A stretch of DNA of 64,000 bases from Psychromarinibacter halotolerans (GCF_029168315.1 NZ_JARGYD010000001.1:620001-684000); one strand, 5' to 3'; counted from the first letter of the stretch, positions 7,814-17,282 are shown. Notes: generated by a model not told the origin, from the letters alone. A program made the numbers and translations.

Positions 7814-9866
7814 TGAAACTCCCGCGCTTGCCGCCGTTGGACACGGCGATGAAATCGCCGGTGGTTCCGGCATTCGCCATGCTCAGCGCATGTTCCAAAT
7901 CTGTGACGGATTTGTAGGTTCCCAGCATGACGTGGACGCCTTCCTCGGGGTGGTTCACCGCGAAGAAGTTGATCCGCCCCAGCCCGAAGCCCAGGACCGA
8001 CCGGGGCAGCGCGGCCAGCGCAGAGGTCATGTCCGGGTACGGGCGCGAGATTACGCGGCGATGCCCCTGCGCCACCACCAGCGCGCCAAGATCGCGCAGC
8101 GCCGGGTCGCTGGACAGTTCGGCGTCCGACACCACGTCGACGCCGCGCAGGTCGCGGTATTCCGGCAGCCGCTGCATCACCTCGCCGGCGGTCAGCGCCT
8201 TTGCCGAACGCAAGACCAGCCGGGTGTCATAGCCATAGCCCCGATAGGCTGGCACGAAGGCAAGCCCGCCCGCCTCTTGTTCGGTCGCGCCGCCTCCGGC
8301 GCCGAAGATCGGGTCCAGCCCCAGCGCCAGCGCCGTCTCGACATCAAGGTCGATGCGGAACGCGCCGAAGTCGTCGGGCAGATACGACAGCATCTCGCGC
8401 ATGGTGGGAAAACCAGCGGACCACAGCTTTTTCTCTTTGCGGGCGCGCACCGCCGCAAGGAACGACCCGCCCATGAAATACTTGTACGCCGCATTCGTCC
8501 GGCCCGAGACGTCGCGCTGGATTTCGGGGCCAGTGGCCGACACGCTGGCGCCATGCAGGCGGCGCAGGACGTGAAATTGACGGGTGTGCGGGATGTTCAG
8601 CCCGGCCAGCGCCATCCGCGTGTGCAGATGGTGGTCCGAGCTCAGCACAAGGCTTTCGTCGTAGCGGATCCGCTGCATCGCGTCGCGCCGGTAGAAGCCG
8701 GTCCCATGCAGCGAGACCTTCCCCTGCCGGCGCAGCAGGTCGTTGATGTCGCGCGACTGGCCGATAAAGGACTTTAGCCCGCCGGTGGATTCGTCGAACT
8801 CGATCCAGCTGGAATGACAGCCGTGCGCGCCCTCGTGGGTGGTAAAGCAGTCCAGTTGATCCTCGAACCGCGACGGGAACGAAAAGTCGTCGTCGTCATG
8901 CACCGCGATGTAGAACCCGCGCGCCGCATCGGTAATCCGGTTGCGGGCGGTCGGGATCGAGGGGTCGCCCAGCGTCAGCAGCCGGATGTCCAGCATCGGA
9001 AAGGCCGCCTGCAACGCCGGCAGGTCCAGCCGCGCCCCCTCGGGCGTGCCGTTCTCGCAGATCACCACCTCGAAATCCTGCACCGTCTGCCCCGCCAGCC
9101 CGTTCAGGCAATAGGCAAGGTGATCGGCGCGGTTGGTGCGGTCGATGGTGGCGATCGCCACGGTGATGGCCGGTCCGAAGGCGTCGGGGTTGCGATAATC
9201 CGAATAGCGAAACGGCCGCGACCGGAAGATCGAGGCGTCGGCGAGCAGCGTCTTCTTGTGATCCTCGGTAAACTGACCCTGCGCCCGGGCATCCGAATAG
9301 GGATGGCGTTCATGCAGCACCATGTCCGACCTAAAGACATCCACCCGCCGGCCATACCGCCGCAGCCGCTGGCACAGGTCGTTGTCCTCTCCTCCGTAGT
9401 CGAAATACCGGGTGTCGAAGCCGCCGATCTCGATCACCGCCGCGCGGCTGAACAGGTTGCAGCAGCCCTCTCCCCAGCTTGGGCGAAGCCGCTTACGGGA
9501 CACGCGCCCGTCGATATAGTCGAAGTCGGTTGCTTGCAGATTGACGAAATCCGCCTGCCCGTCCGCGACCGACCGGGCCAACCCGGCCAGCGTGTCGTCG
9601 GGCAGCAGCAGTTGAACGTCGGCGTCGATTTTCAGGACGACGTCGTTGCTGGCTTCGGCGATGCCGATGTTGTTGGCCTCGGACAGGCACCAGCGCCCAG
9701 ATTCGACGCGCACGACGCGGCAGCCCTCGACCTGCCCCAGCGGTTCGGCAGACCCGAAGTCGACAAGGATGATCTCGGTGATGCTCGGCAGGTCCCGAAG
9801 CCGGTCAAGGCAGGCACCAAGCCGTTCAATCGACCAATCGCGAAATGGAATGAATGCTGAAATCAT
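7803..9866 (-). CDS. Tandem family-2 glycosyltransferase
   Basis: A 687-residue protein with two GT-A type domains. The first (about 1-210) has IDADVQ with the DxD-like D81/D83 and the GGEDNDLCQRL element near 158-168, typical of chondroitin-polymerase-like GT2 enzymes. The second (about 233-450) opens ITVAIATIDRTNRADHL and has an aspartate run AVHDDDDF at 321-328. A C-terminal region of about 230 residues has no motif I know. Two catalytic domains suggest either a bifunctional polymerase or two linkages made in sequence on a cell-surface glycan. No signal peptide, so cytoplasmic. The next gene overlaps its stop codon. Confidence 0.88.
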   Translation of the reverse strand: MISAFIPFRDWSIERLGACLDRLRDLPSITEIILVDFGSAEPLGQVEGCRVVRVESGRWCLSEANNIGIAEASNDVVLKIDADVQLLLPDDTLAGLARSVADGQADFVNLQATDFDYIDGRVSRKRLRPSWGEGCCNLFSRAAVIEIGGFDTRYFDYGGEDNDLCQRLRRYGRRVDVFRSDMVLHERHPYSDARAQGQFTEDHKKTLLADASIFRSRPFRYSDYRNPDAFGPAITVAIATIDRTNRADHLAYCLNGLAGQTVQDFEVVICENGTPEGARLDLPALQAAFPMLDIRLLTLGDPSIPTARNRITDAARGFYIAVHDDDDFSFPSRFEDQLDCFTTHEGAHGCHSSWIEFDESTGGLKSFIGQSRDINDLLRRQGKVSLHGTGFYRRDAMQRIRYDESLVLSSDHHLHTRMALAGLNIPHTRQFHVLRRLHGASVSATGPEIQRDVSGRTNAAYKYFMGGSFLAAVRARKEKKLWSAGFPTMREMLSYLPDDFGAFRIDLDVETALALGLDPIFGAGGGATEQEAGGLAFVPAYRGYGYDTRLVLRSAKALTAGEVMQRLPEYRDLRGVDVVSDAELSSDPALRDLGALVVAQGHRRVISRPYPDMTSALAALPRSVLGFGLGRINFFAVNHPEEGVHVMLGTYKSVTDLEHALSMANAGTTGDFIAVSNGGKRGSFNGN

Positions 9867-9894
9867 GGGCGTCTCGCGGGACGACGGCCCGGGC

Positions 9895-10545
9895 CTAGGC
9901 CTCGGAACTCAGGTATTGTTCGATGGTCGCGATCTCGGTGGTGCAGAACAACTGTCCGGTCGGCAGGCCAGCCTCGGTGGCGGCCGTCACTTCGGTGACG
10001 GGCTCGGCTTCGGTGTCCTCGCCCCCCGCGTCGCCGGTGTCGGCGGCGAGTTCGTCATCGGCTTGGTCGACCTGTTCGTCGGCAGTGTCGTCCACCAGAT
10101 CGACAAGCGTTTCCTCCTCGGCGGGCGCGTCCTCGGCCACGTCTTCCGCCGCAGGTGCCGGTGCCGCGACCACGGTGGGCGTTCCCAGCCCGCCGCAGGC
10201 AATCACAAGGTTCTCGGAGCCGTCGTTGAATTCGATGCTGTCGGCGTTGACCACGCAGGTCAGCAGGGTCGCGCTGGCGACCCCGTCCAGCAGCGCCTCG
10301 CGCGCGGCGGTGACCGACATCTTCCCTTCGACACCCGTGAACGCGACAACGCCGCTGGCTTCCAGCAGGTCGAGGAATTCCAGCGTCTTGGCCATCAGGC
10401 TGTCGGCGTCCGGCTCGCCTTCGAACAGGTCGGCACCGCAAAGTTCCTGCGCCGCGCCGGTGATCGGAGCGATCGCGGCAGTCAGCGAGACCAGCCCAAG
10501 CCGCGCATAAGAAAGAGTCGTACTAAGCTTTCTGAAATCGGACAT
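9895..10545 (-). CDS. Secreted acidic protein, function unknown
   Basis: A 216-residue protein with an N-terminal signal peptide ending near GAAQ-E, a folded part with three or four cysteines (ELCGADLF, LLTCVVNAD, IACGG), an Ala/Asp/Glu-rich linker of about 70 residues, and a terminal segment with LFCTTEIATIEQYLSSE. The start at 10545 has GAGGGG a suitable distance upstream. It precedes the tandem glycosyltransferase on the same strand by 28 bases, so it may be the first gene of that operon. The acidic linker suggests a periplasmic or extracellular location. Confidence 0.75.
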   Translation of the reverse strand: MSDFRKLSTTLSYARLGLVSLTAAIAPITGAAQELCGADLFEGEPDADSLMAKTLEFLDLLEASGVVAFTGVEGKMSVTAAREALLDGVASATLLTCVVNADSIEFNDGSENLVIACGGLGTPTVVAAPAPAAEDVAEDAPAEEETLVDLVDDTADEQVDQADDELAADTGDAGGEDTEAEPVTEVTAATEAGLPTGQLFCTTEIATIEQYLSSEA

Positions 10546-10712
10546 CGAATAACCCCTCACCCGTGCTGGATGATTGCGGGATTTCGAACAGATTATCAAC
10601 CACATCTCGCCCGCGGCGCATGTAGCGCGCGAAGTCGCCGGTGTGTTTCGCTTTTAAGGCGATTAAGAATTTGCGAATGCCACCAAAGGGAATGTAATCG
10701 GGGTCGGACACG

Positions 10713-10740
10713 AAAAAGGGCGGCCCGTGGGCCGCCCCTG
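10713..10740 (-). terminator. Rho-independent terminator of rne
   Basis: Read on the minus strand, the inverted repeat GGGCGGCCC/GGGCCGCCC (10719-10738) is followed by TTTTT. It sits 23 bases after the rne stop codon and separates rne from the downstream secreted-protein operon. Confidence 0.85.
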
Positions 10741-10761
10741 TTCTGTGCTGTGGTCCAGACC

Positions 10762-13551
10762 TTAGCGGCCCATCGACCACCAACCGCGTCGCTTGGGCTT
10801 GGCGGGGGCGTCCGCTTCGGCGGAGTCCTCGGCCATTGCGGGTTCAGGCGTCTCGTCCTGCGCGGCGGCCGGGGCCTCTTCCGTACCGGTCTCATCCGTG
10901 CTGTCCTCGGCGACCGTTTCGGGCTCGGGTTCGGGCTCTGCCACCGGCGCCGGTTCGGGCTGTTCATCCGTCTCGGGTTCCGCAGCGGGCTCGGGCGCGG
11001 GCGCAGCTTCTTCTGCGACCGGCTCTGACGGGGTCTCTGCCATCTCTTCCGCGGCCGGAGCTTCAGCAGCAGGTGCCTCGGTCACGACCTCCGCAGCCTC
11101 GGGGACGGCGTCCTGCGCGACAGGCTCTGCGGCCTCCGGCGTTTCGGTCGCGGCCTGTTCCGTGCTGGTTTCGGACGTATCCGACGACTTGCGCGAACGC
11201 GAGCGCGACCGACGGCGGCGCTTGGGCTTCTCTTCGGCGACTTCGGCCTCGTCCCCTTCGGGCTTGGCTTCGGTCGCCTCGGACGCATCGTCCTTGGCGG
11301 CCTCTTCCTTGGCGGGCTTCGGCTTGGCCTCGTCGGACTCTTCGGACCCATCCGAGTCTTGCGTGTCCTGACCGTTGCCGTTCTCGCCGTTGGACCCGTT
11401 CTCGCCGTTGACGTTGCCGCTGCCACGACGGCGGCGACGCCGGCGACGGCGCTTCTTCGGCTTGTCGTCGCCGTTGTCGTCGCCCGAGTCCTCGGAGGAC
11501 GTGTCGACCTGATCCTCGGTGGTGTCCTCTTCCTCGACCTCGTCGAGATCGGCCATAAGTTCGGCGGTTACGGAAACCACCGGCGCGGCCTCGGCCACCG
11601 GACGGGTCGCCGTCTTGAACTTCTCGATTGAGAAGTCGGGCGAGATCAGGTGCGGGTCGGCCTCGATCCGGACCGACATGCCATAGCGTGCCTCGATCCC
11701 GGCGACATGCTCGCGCTTCTGGTTCATCAGGAAGTTGACGATCCCGATGGGCGCCTTCAGCAGCACTTCGCGCGTTTTGCGGCGGGTGCCTTCCTCTTCC
11801 AGCTGGCGCAGGATCGACAGCGCAAGGTTGTCGTCCGACCGGATCAGACCGGTGCCGTGGCAGGACGGGCAAGGCTGCGTGGTTGCTTCAAGCATGCCGG
11901 GACGCAGACGCTGACGCGACATTTCCAGCAGGCCGAAGCCCGAGATCCGGCCCACCTGAATGCGGGCGCGGTCGGTCTTGAGCTTGTCCTTGAACTTCTT
12001 TTCGACCGAGGCGTTGTTCTTACGCTCTTCCATGTCGATGAAGTCGATGACGATCAGGCCGGCAAGGTCGCGCAGACGCAGTTGGCGGGCGATTTCCTCG
12101 GCCGCCTCCATGTTGGTCTCAAGCGCGGTTTCCTCGATCGAGCCCTTCTTGGTGGCGCGGCCCGAGTTCACGTCGATGGCGACCAGCGCCTCGGTCACGC
12201 CGATGACGATGTAGCCCCCGGACCGAAGCTGTACGACCGGGTTGAACATCGACGAAAGGTACGATTCCACCTGATAGCGCGCGAACAGCGGCATCGGTTC
12301 AGAGTAGTTCTTCACGTTTTTCGCGTGGGACGGCATGATCATTTTCATGAAGTCCTTGGCCACGCGATAGCCGGCCTCGCCCTCGACAAGAACCTCGTCG
12401 ATGTCACGGTTGTACAGGTCGCGGATCGACCGCTTGATGAGGTTGCCTTCCTCATAGATCTTGGCGGGCGCGATGGACTTCAGCGTCAGTTCGCGGATCT
12501 GTTCCCACATCCGCTGAAGGTATTCATAGTCGCGCTTGATCTCGGACTTGGTGCGCTTGGCACCGGCGGTCCGCACGATCAGGCCCGCGCCATCGGGCAC
12601 GTCGATCTCGGTCGCGATCTGCTTCAGCTTCTTGCGGTCGGCGGCGTTGGTGATCTTGCGGCTGATGCCACCGCCACGGGCGGTGTTGGGCATCAGGACG
12701 CAGTACCGGCCGGCCAGCGACAGGTAGGTGGTCAGCGCGGCGCCCTTGTTGCCGCGTTCTTCCTTGACGACCTGTACCAGCAGGATCTGCCGGACCTTGA
12801 TGACTTCCTGGATCTTGTACTTCCGGGCACGCGGCTTGCGCGGGCGGCGGATTTCCTCGGCGACGTCCTCTTCCGCGACGGATTCGATCTCGGAATCCAG
12901 TTCGGTCGCGTGATCGACCGCCGCATAGGGCTGGTCGTCGTCGTGGCTGTGATCGTCGTCGTCGTCGTGATCATCGTCGTCGGACACGTCGTCCGCGGCG
13001 GTGGCATCGGACGCGTCAGACTGGGTCGCGTCTTCGGCAGCGTCCACCCGTCCGGCGTCCGAGCTGTCGACGGTTTCGTCGCTGTCGCTCTCTTCGCCAA
13101 GGTCGACAACGCCCATGCCGGGGATGTCGTCGCTGGACACTTCGCCGGTTGCGACGGCGTCATCCGACTTGACGGTTTCCGCCTTCTCGGCCCTCGGCTT
13201 ACGGCGAGACCGCGACCGGCGCTTCTTGGGCGCCTCGTCTTCGTCCTCGTCCTCTTGCGCCGCGTACGCGCGTTCCTCCGCAAGCAGGGCTTCGCGGTCG
13301 GCGACGGGGATCTGGTAGTAATCGGGGTGGATTTCGGAGAATGCGAGGAAACCGTGCCGGTTGCCGCCGTATTCAATGAACGCCGCCTGCAGCGAGGGTT
13401 CGACCCTGCTGACCTTTGCCAGGTAAATATTGCCTGCTAGCTGGCGCTTGTTTTCCGTTTCAAAGTCGAATTCCTCGACCTTGTTTCCGTCGACCACCAC
13501 AACGCGGGTCTCTTCCGCGTGGGTGGCATCGATAAGCATCTTCTTTGCCAT
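10762..13551 (-). CDS. rne: Ribonuclease E
   Basis: Central endoribonuclease for mRNA decay and rRNA/tRNA processing, scaffold of the degradosome. The 929-residue protein shows an N-terminal RNase-H-like part, an S1 domain (from NIYLAKVSRVEPSLQAAFIE) that is interrupted by an acidic/basic low-complexity insert of about 150 residues, the catalytic DNase-I-like part with VIDFIDME, and the zinc link CPSCHGTG. The C-terminal 270 residues are Glu/Pro/Ala-rich with Arg clusters (RRRRRRRRRG-like), as expected for the disordered scaffold. I chose the ATG at 13551 because AAGGA lies just ahead; the earlier ATG adds five residues. The insert contains an Asp/His run encoded by a trinucleotide repeat. 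Confidence 0.95.
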   Translation of the reverse strand: MAKKMLIDATHAEETRVVVVDGNKVEEFDFETENKRQLAGNIYLAKVSRVEPSLQAAFIEYGGNRHGFLAFSEIHPDYYQIPVADREALLAEERAYAAQEDEDEDEAPKKRRSRSRRKPRAEKAETVKSDDAVATGEVSSDDIPGMGVVDLGEESDSDETVDSSDAGRVDAAEDATQSDASDATAADDVSDDDDHDDDDDHSHDDDQPYAAVDHATELDSEIESVAEEDVAEEIRRPRKPRARKYKIQEVIKVRQILLVQVVKEERGNKGAALTTYLSLAGRYCVLMPNTARGGGISRKITNAADRKKLKQIATEIDVPDGAGLIVRTAGAKRTKSEIKRDYEYLQRMWEQIRELTLKSIAPAKIYEEGNLIKRSIRDLYNRDIDEVLVEGEAGYRVAKDFMKMIMPSHAKNVKNYSEPMPLFARYQVESYLSSMFNPVVQLRSGGYIVIGVTEALVAIDVNSGRATKKGSIEETALETNMEAAEEIARQLRLRDLAGLIVIDFIDMEERKNNASVEKKFKDKLKTDRARIQVGRISGFGLLEMSRQRLRPGMLEATTQPCPSCHGTGLIRSDDNLALSILRQLEEEGTRRKTREVLLKAPIGIVNFLMNQKREHVAGIEARYGMSVRIEADPHLISPDFSIEKFKTATRPVAEAAPVVSVTAELMADLDEVEEEDTTEDQVDTSSEDSGDDNGDDKPKKRRRRRRRRRGSGNVNGENGSNGENGNGQDTQDSDGSEESDEAKPKPAKEEAAKDDASEATEAKPEGDEAEVAEEKPKRRRRSRSRSRKSSDTSETSTEQAATETPEAAEPVAQDAVPEAAEVVTEAPAAEAPAAEEMAETPSEPVAEEAAPAPEPAAEPETDEQPEPAPVAEPEPEPETVAEDSTDETGTEEAPAAAQDETPEPAMAEDSAEADAPAKPKRRGWWSMGR
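12934..12985 (-). repeat. GTC/ATC trinucleotide run inside rne
   Basis: A near-perfect run of GTC and ATC triplets (plus-strand reading) encodes a tract of aspartates broken by histidines in the S1 insert of RNase E. Such tracts can change length by slippage. Confidence 0.75.
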
Positions 13552-14130
13552 GTAGTCCTTGGGCACCGCACGTCGAAGCCGTCGCCCGGAGGCGCGGCTA
13601 GTTTGTGGATCGGTGTTTTCTGGGCGAATGCTGGCGCGCGACGCGACTCGATGACCGGCCCGCTGGCCAGTTCACCTGTCATGTATCGTCCTGCGCGCCT
13701 CATCGCGGTTCTTCTCCGGCATCCGGTGTTACGGACGCCAACTAGGCCCGGCCGGTGACGGCTTTGCGGGCGATTCCCCGGCCCCTGCGGGCCTGGTTTT
13801 GATCTCATGAGTTTCCCGGCGGGGGGCCGATGGTTGGAAAAACATGAAAATTCAATTCGGTAGGCGGTCGCGAAGTTATCGTTCGTCCCGCGCTAAGATG
13901 TAACATAAGGGCGAATGTATCCCCAATACAATGATGAATGTGATCCGACCGTACAGTGTTTGGAAACATTGGTAAGGTCGAATGGCGTTCACCTTGCACA
14001 ACTGACGCGCGCAACGCGTCTTGGGCCGCAACGCCGCGTTTCATTCGCACGTCCCGCGATGCCACGGCGCGGCCTGCGCGTCGGACGCGGACCCGCAGGC
14101 TGTCCGGCCTACAGGTCCGCAACCGTGTGT
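13552..14130 (-). other. Gene-free region: rne leader and promoter zone
   Basis: No convincing coding region on either strand. The stretch 13830-13990 is clearly more AT-rich than its surroundings. From there to the rne start there are about 340 bases, which I take as the untranslated leader. Long leaders that allow autoregulation by RNase E are known from enterobacteria; whether this one does the same is inferred from length only. Confidence 0.55.
13903..13931 (-). promoter_or_regulatory. Candidate sigma-70 promoter for rne
   Basis: On the minus strand TTGTAT (13926-13931) and TTATGT (13903-13908) are separated by 17 bases. It lies in the AT-rich part of the gap before rne. Each hexamer departs from consensus, so this is tentative. 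Confidence 0.35.
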
Positions 14131-15462
14131 TTACAGGTAGTCAGAGCGCTGAAGATTGTACTTCGCCATCTTCTCGTTCAGCGTCCGGCGCGGCAGGCAC
14201 AACTCGTCCATCACCGCGACGATGGACCCCTTGTGACGCCGCATGGTGTTGTCGATCAGCATCCGTTCGAACGCCTCGACATATTCTTTCAGCGGCTTGC
14301 CTTCGGTCGTCATCACCGGCTGCTGTTCGTCGCTTTCGGCCATCAGCAGCGATGCGATGGTGCCGGTGCCGCGACGGTTCTGCAGCACGGCGCGTTCGGC
14401 GACGTTGATCAGCTGGCGGATGTTGCCGGGCCACGGCGCTTGCAGAAGCTGCGCGGCTTCCTGTGCCGAAACCTGCGGCGCGTCGCAGCCGTATTCATCG
14501 GCGAACTGTTCCGAGAAGTGGGTGAACAGCATCAGGATGTCCTCGCCCCGCTGGCGCAGCGGCGGCAGGGTGATCTTCATCGCGGCGAGGCGGAAATACA
14601 GGTCGGGCCGCAGCACGTCCTCGCAGGTCTTGCCCTGCTCTTGCAGGTTCGAGATCGCGACGATGCGGGTCTCGGCCGGGGTGCCCTGATCGTTCATCCA
14701 CGACAGCAGCCGTGCCTGCAGCTCTTGCGGCAGCGCCTCGACATCCTCAAGCACCAGCGTGCCGCCGCGCGCTTCTTCCAGCGCCGGAAGGCCGCTGCCG
14801 TCCTCGACCGGGCCGAACAGCTTGCCAGCCAGCGAGTCCTTGTCATGCGCGGCGCAGGACAGCAGGACGAACTTCTTGCCCGCCTTGGCGCCCACCGCGT
14901 GCAGCGCGTGCGCCACAAGCGTCTTGCCGGTGCCGGTCTCGCCGTCGATCAGGACGTGTCCGTCCGCCTGCCCGAGATCCAGAATGTCTTCGCGCAGCCG
15001 CTCCATCACCGGCGACGCGCCGATCAGCTTCTTCATCAGCGTCGAGCCGTCCGACAGCTCCTTGCGCAGCGCGCGGCTGTCCAGGATCAGGCGGCGGCGT
15101 TGCGTGGCCTTCTTGGCCAGATCGGTCATCTTGTCCGGGTTGAACGGCTTTTCCAGAAAGTCGAACGCGCCCACGCGCATCGCCTCGACCGCCATCGGCA
15201 CGTCACCGTGGCCGGTGATCATGATGACGGGAAGCGCGCTGTCCACGCTCATCAGCTTCTTGAGAAACTGCATCCCGTCCATGCCGGGCATCTTGATGTC
15301 GCTGACCACCGCGCCGGGATAGTCCGGCCCGAGCGACTTCAGCGCGTCCTCTGCGCTGGCAAAGGTCTCGGTGTCGAAGCCGGACAGAGCCAGCCACTGA
15401 CTGATCGACTGACGCATATCCTGTTCGTCGTCGATGATGGCAATTTTCATAGCCTGCGTCAT
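14131..15462 (-). CDS. dctD: DctD-like response regulator lacking the GAFTGA loop
   Basis: Response regulator of the DctB/DctD type, 443 residues. Receiver domain 5-125 with the phospho-acceptor Asp55 (VVSDIKMPG) and Lys106; AAA+ domain with Walker A GETGTGKT at 174-181; C-terminal Fis-type helix-turn-helix from about 408 (HKGSIVAVMDELCLPRRTL). Where sigma-54 activators carry GAFTGA, this protein has LFGPVEDGSGLPALEEARGG, so the sigma-54 contact loop is absent. The Walker B acidic pair is also reversed (LVLED instead of LFLDE). It may therefore regulate without sigma-54. Start 15462 follows GAGG at the kinase stop; the genes form one operon. The DctD name rests on architecture and the kinase partner; no dctPQM genes are in the window. 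Confidence 0.82.
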   Translation of the reverse strand: MTQAMKIAIIDDEQDMRQSISQWLALSGFDTETFASAEDALKSLGPDYPGAVVSDIKMPGMDGMQFLKKLMSVDSALPVIMITGHGDVPMAVEAMRVGAFDFLEKPFNPDKMTDLAKKATQRRRLILDSRALRKELSDGSTLMKKLIGASPVMERLREDILDLGQADGHVLIDGETGTGKTLVAHALHAVGAKAGKKFVLLSCAAHDKDSLAGKLFGPVEDGSGLPALEEARGGTLVLEDVEALPQELQARLLSWMNDQGTPAETRIVAISNLQEQGKTCEDVLRPDLYFRLAAMKITLPPLRQRGEDILMLFTHFSEQFADEYGCDAPQVSAQEAAQLLQAPWPGNIRQLINVAERAVLQNRRGTGTIASLLMAESDEQQPVMTTEGKPLKEYVEAFERMLIDNTMRRHKGSIVAVMDELCLPRRTLNEKMAKYNLQRSDYL

Positions 15463-15475
15463 ATTTTTTAGTACC

Positions 15476-17236
15476 TCATTCGGCAGCCTTAACGTCCGCA
15501 TCGATGAGCGGAAGTCGTACTTCGAAAACGGCGCCGCCCACCCGGCCGTTCCTTGCATATAGTCTTCCGCCGAGCTCCTTCACGATGCCTGACGAAATCG
15601 CAAGGCCAAGGCCGACCCCGTCGCCGGGGGCTTTCGTGGTGTAGAAGGGCTCGAACAGGGACTCGAGATCCTCGATCCCCGGACCGTTGTCGCGGACGGT
15701 GATGGTGGCGATCTGGCCCACCGTCAGCAGGATGTCGATCGAGGGCTCTGCCGTCTCTTTGGTGGCGTCCAGCGCGTTGCGCAGCAGATTGATCAGCACC
15801 TGCTCCAGCCGCAGCCGGTCGGCAAGGATCATCACCTGCTGGTCCGGAAGCGACCGCGTGATGCGGACCTTCCGGTCCTTCAACTGCGGCTCCATCATCG
15901 ACAAAGCCGAGGAAATACAAGCCCTTGCGTCCAGCGGTTCGACCGCGGTGCCGCCCTTGCGCGCGAAGCTTTTTAGCTGCCGAGTTATGGCGCCCATCCG
16001 TTCCAGCAAATCGTCGACGCGCTGGAAGCTTGTCAGGGCCTCTTCGGGGCGTCTGCGCTGCAGCAAAAGCTTGGCCCCGGCAAGGTAGGTTTTCATCGCC
16101 GCCAACGGCTGGTTCAGCTCGTGGCTGACGCTGGCCGACATCTCGCCAAGCGCCGCGAGTTTCGAACTTTGGGCCAGCGTCTGCTCGGCCACTTCAAGGT
16201 TCTTTTCCACCCGTTCGCGTTCGGCGATTTCTCGCTGCAGTGCCTCGTTCAGCTGGCGAAGTTCCGCTGTTTCTTTCTGAAAAAAGATCGATCGTGCCAG
16301 CGCGCGGCGGCTGGACAGGTAGAACGCGCCGGCCAGCAGGATGGCGAAGAACATGATCTCAAGCGCCAGAACGCCGTTCACCCGTTCGCGCACGCTGCCG
16401 TAGGTGGTGAAGGTCACCATGCGCCAGCCCCGGAACGGGATGCGGTTTTCCAGCCGCATCAGCGCACTGCCGCGATAGAACGCCTCGGTCGGAAGGGCGG
16501 CCCAGTCGGCGGTGGCGCGGATCGCCCGTTCGATGGCCGATGGCGCAGACCGCAGTTTCAGCGCCTCTTCCTCGGTCAGGCCGCGCCAGCGGGGCTCTGT
16601 CGACAGGATGATGCGGCCCTCGCTGTCGGTGACGATCACCGCGTCGGAAATCGTGGACCAGCTTTGTTCGTACTTCCTCAGGTCGACCTCGACCACGATC
16701 ACGCCGATCAGCTCGCCCCCGGCTTCGATCCGCCGCGAATACGAGAACTGCATCGCACCGCTGTCGTTCTGGACCGCGTTGAACACCGTGTCGTTGGACC
16801 GCAGCGCCTCGATGAAATAGGGGGCCTGACGATGCGCCGACCCGATCCGGCCCCGGTCGGTGGCGGCCACGGTCCGGCCGCTGGCGTCCAGCATCATGAT
16901 GGACGCGGCGCCGATTTCGTCCATCACCGAGATCAGGCGCAGCGAGGTCTGGCTGAAGTCGGCCGAGTTCAGCGCCCCGATCAGCACCGGGTCGCGCGAC
17001 AACAGAAGCGGCACGATCGAGTTCCGCTGCAATTCGCTTTGCAGGTTACCCGCGTACAGCGTTTGCCGCACCTCGGCCCGGTTCTTTGTCGCGACCGTGT
17101 AGCGTTCGGTCAGGAACTGGTTGGTGATCCAGACCACCGCGACGGCGGCGCAGATGAACACGACAAGGAACGCCCGCACCCGCCATGACAGCGCGGTGCG
17201 CACGGATTCGGTGCGCGTGTCCTTGGTTTCGGTCAT
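15476..17236 (-). CDS. dctB: DctB-like sensor histidine kinase
   Basis: Membrane sensor kinase, 586 residues, that should phosphorylate the adjacent regulator. First transmembrane helix about 21-40, a periplasmic tandem-PAS-like (dCache) region to about 285, second helix about 287-307, a coiled-coil linker, then the dimerisation/phosphotransfer helix with His372 in ASVSHELNQP and the ATP-binding domain with NLLRNALDAT (N box), DNGPGI (G1) and GVGLGLAIS (G2). This layout is that of DctB, which senses C4-dicarboxylates. The stop codon is 13 bases from the regulator start. Confidence 0.88.
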   Translation of the reverse strand: MTETKDTRTESVRTALSWRVRAFLVVFICAAVAVVWITNQFLTERYTVATKNRAEVRQTLYAGNLQSELQRNSIVPLLLSRDPVLIGALNSADFSQTSLRLISVMDEIGAASIMMLDASGRTVAATDRGRIGSAHRQAPYFIEALRSNDTVFNAVQNDSGAMQFSYSRRIEAGGELIGVIVVEVDLRKYEQSWSTISDAVIVTDSEGRIILSTEPRWRGLTEEEALKLRSAPSAIERAIRATADWAALPTEAFYRGSALMRLENRIPFRGWRMVTFTTYGSVRERVNGVLALEIMFFAILLAGAFYLSSRRALARSIFFQKETAELRQLNEALQREIAERERVEKNLEVAEQTLAQSSKLAALGEMSASVSHELNQPLAAMKTYLAGAKLLLQRRRPEEALTSFQRVDDLLERMGAITRQLKSFARKGGTAVEPLDARACISSALSMMEPQLKDRKVRITRSLPDQQVMILADRLRLEQVLINLLRNALDATKETAEPSIDILLTVGQIATITVRDNGPGIEDLESLFEPFYTTKAPGDGVGLGLAISSGIVKELGGRLYARNGRVGGAVFEVRLPLIDADVKAAE

Positions 17237-17282
17237 TGCGTCAATCTAGAGCGGCGGCGCACCGTGCTCAAGCGCGGCGCGA

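Noticed and set aside
10650..10680. TTAA-N5-TTAA-like motif (CTTAATCGCCTTAAAAG on minus strand) as a second CtrA site
   Set aside because: The spacer is five bases, not seven.
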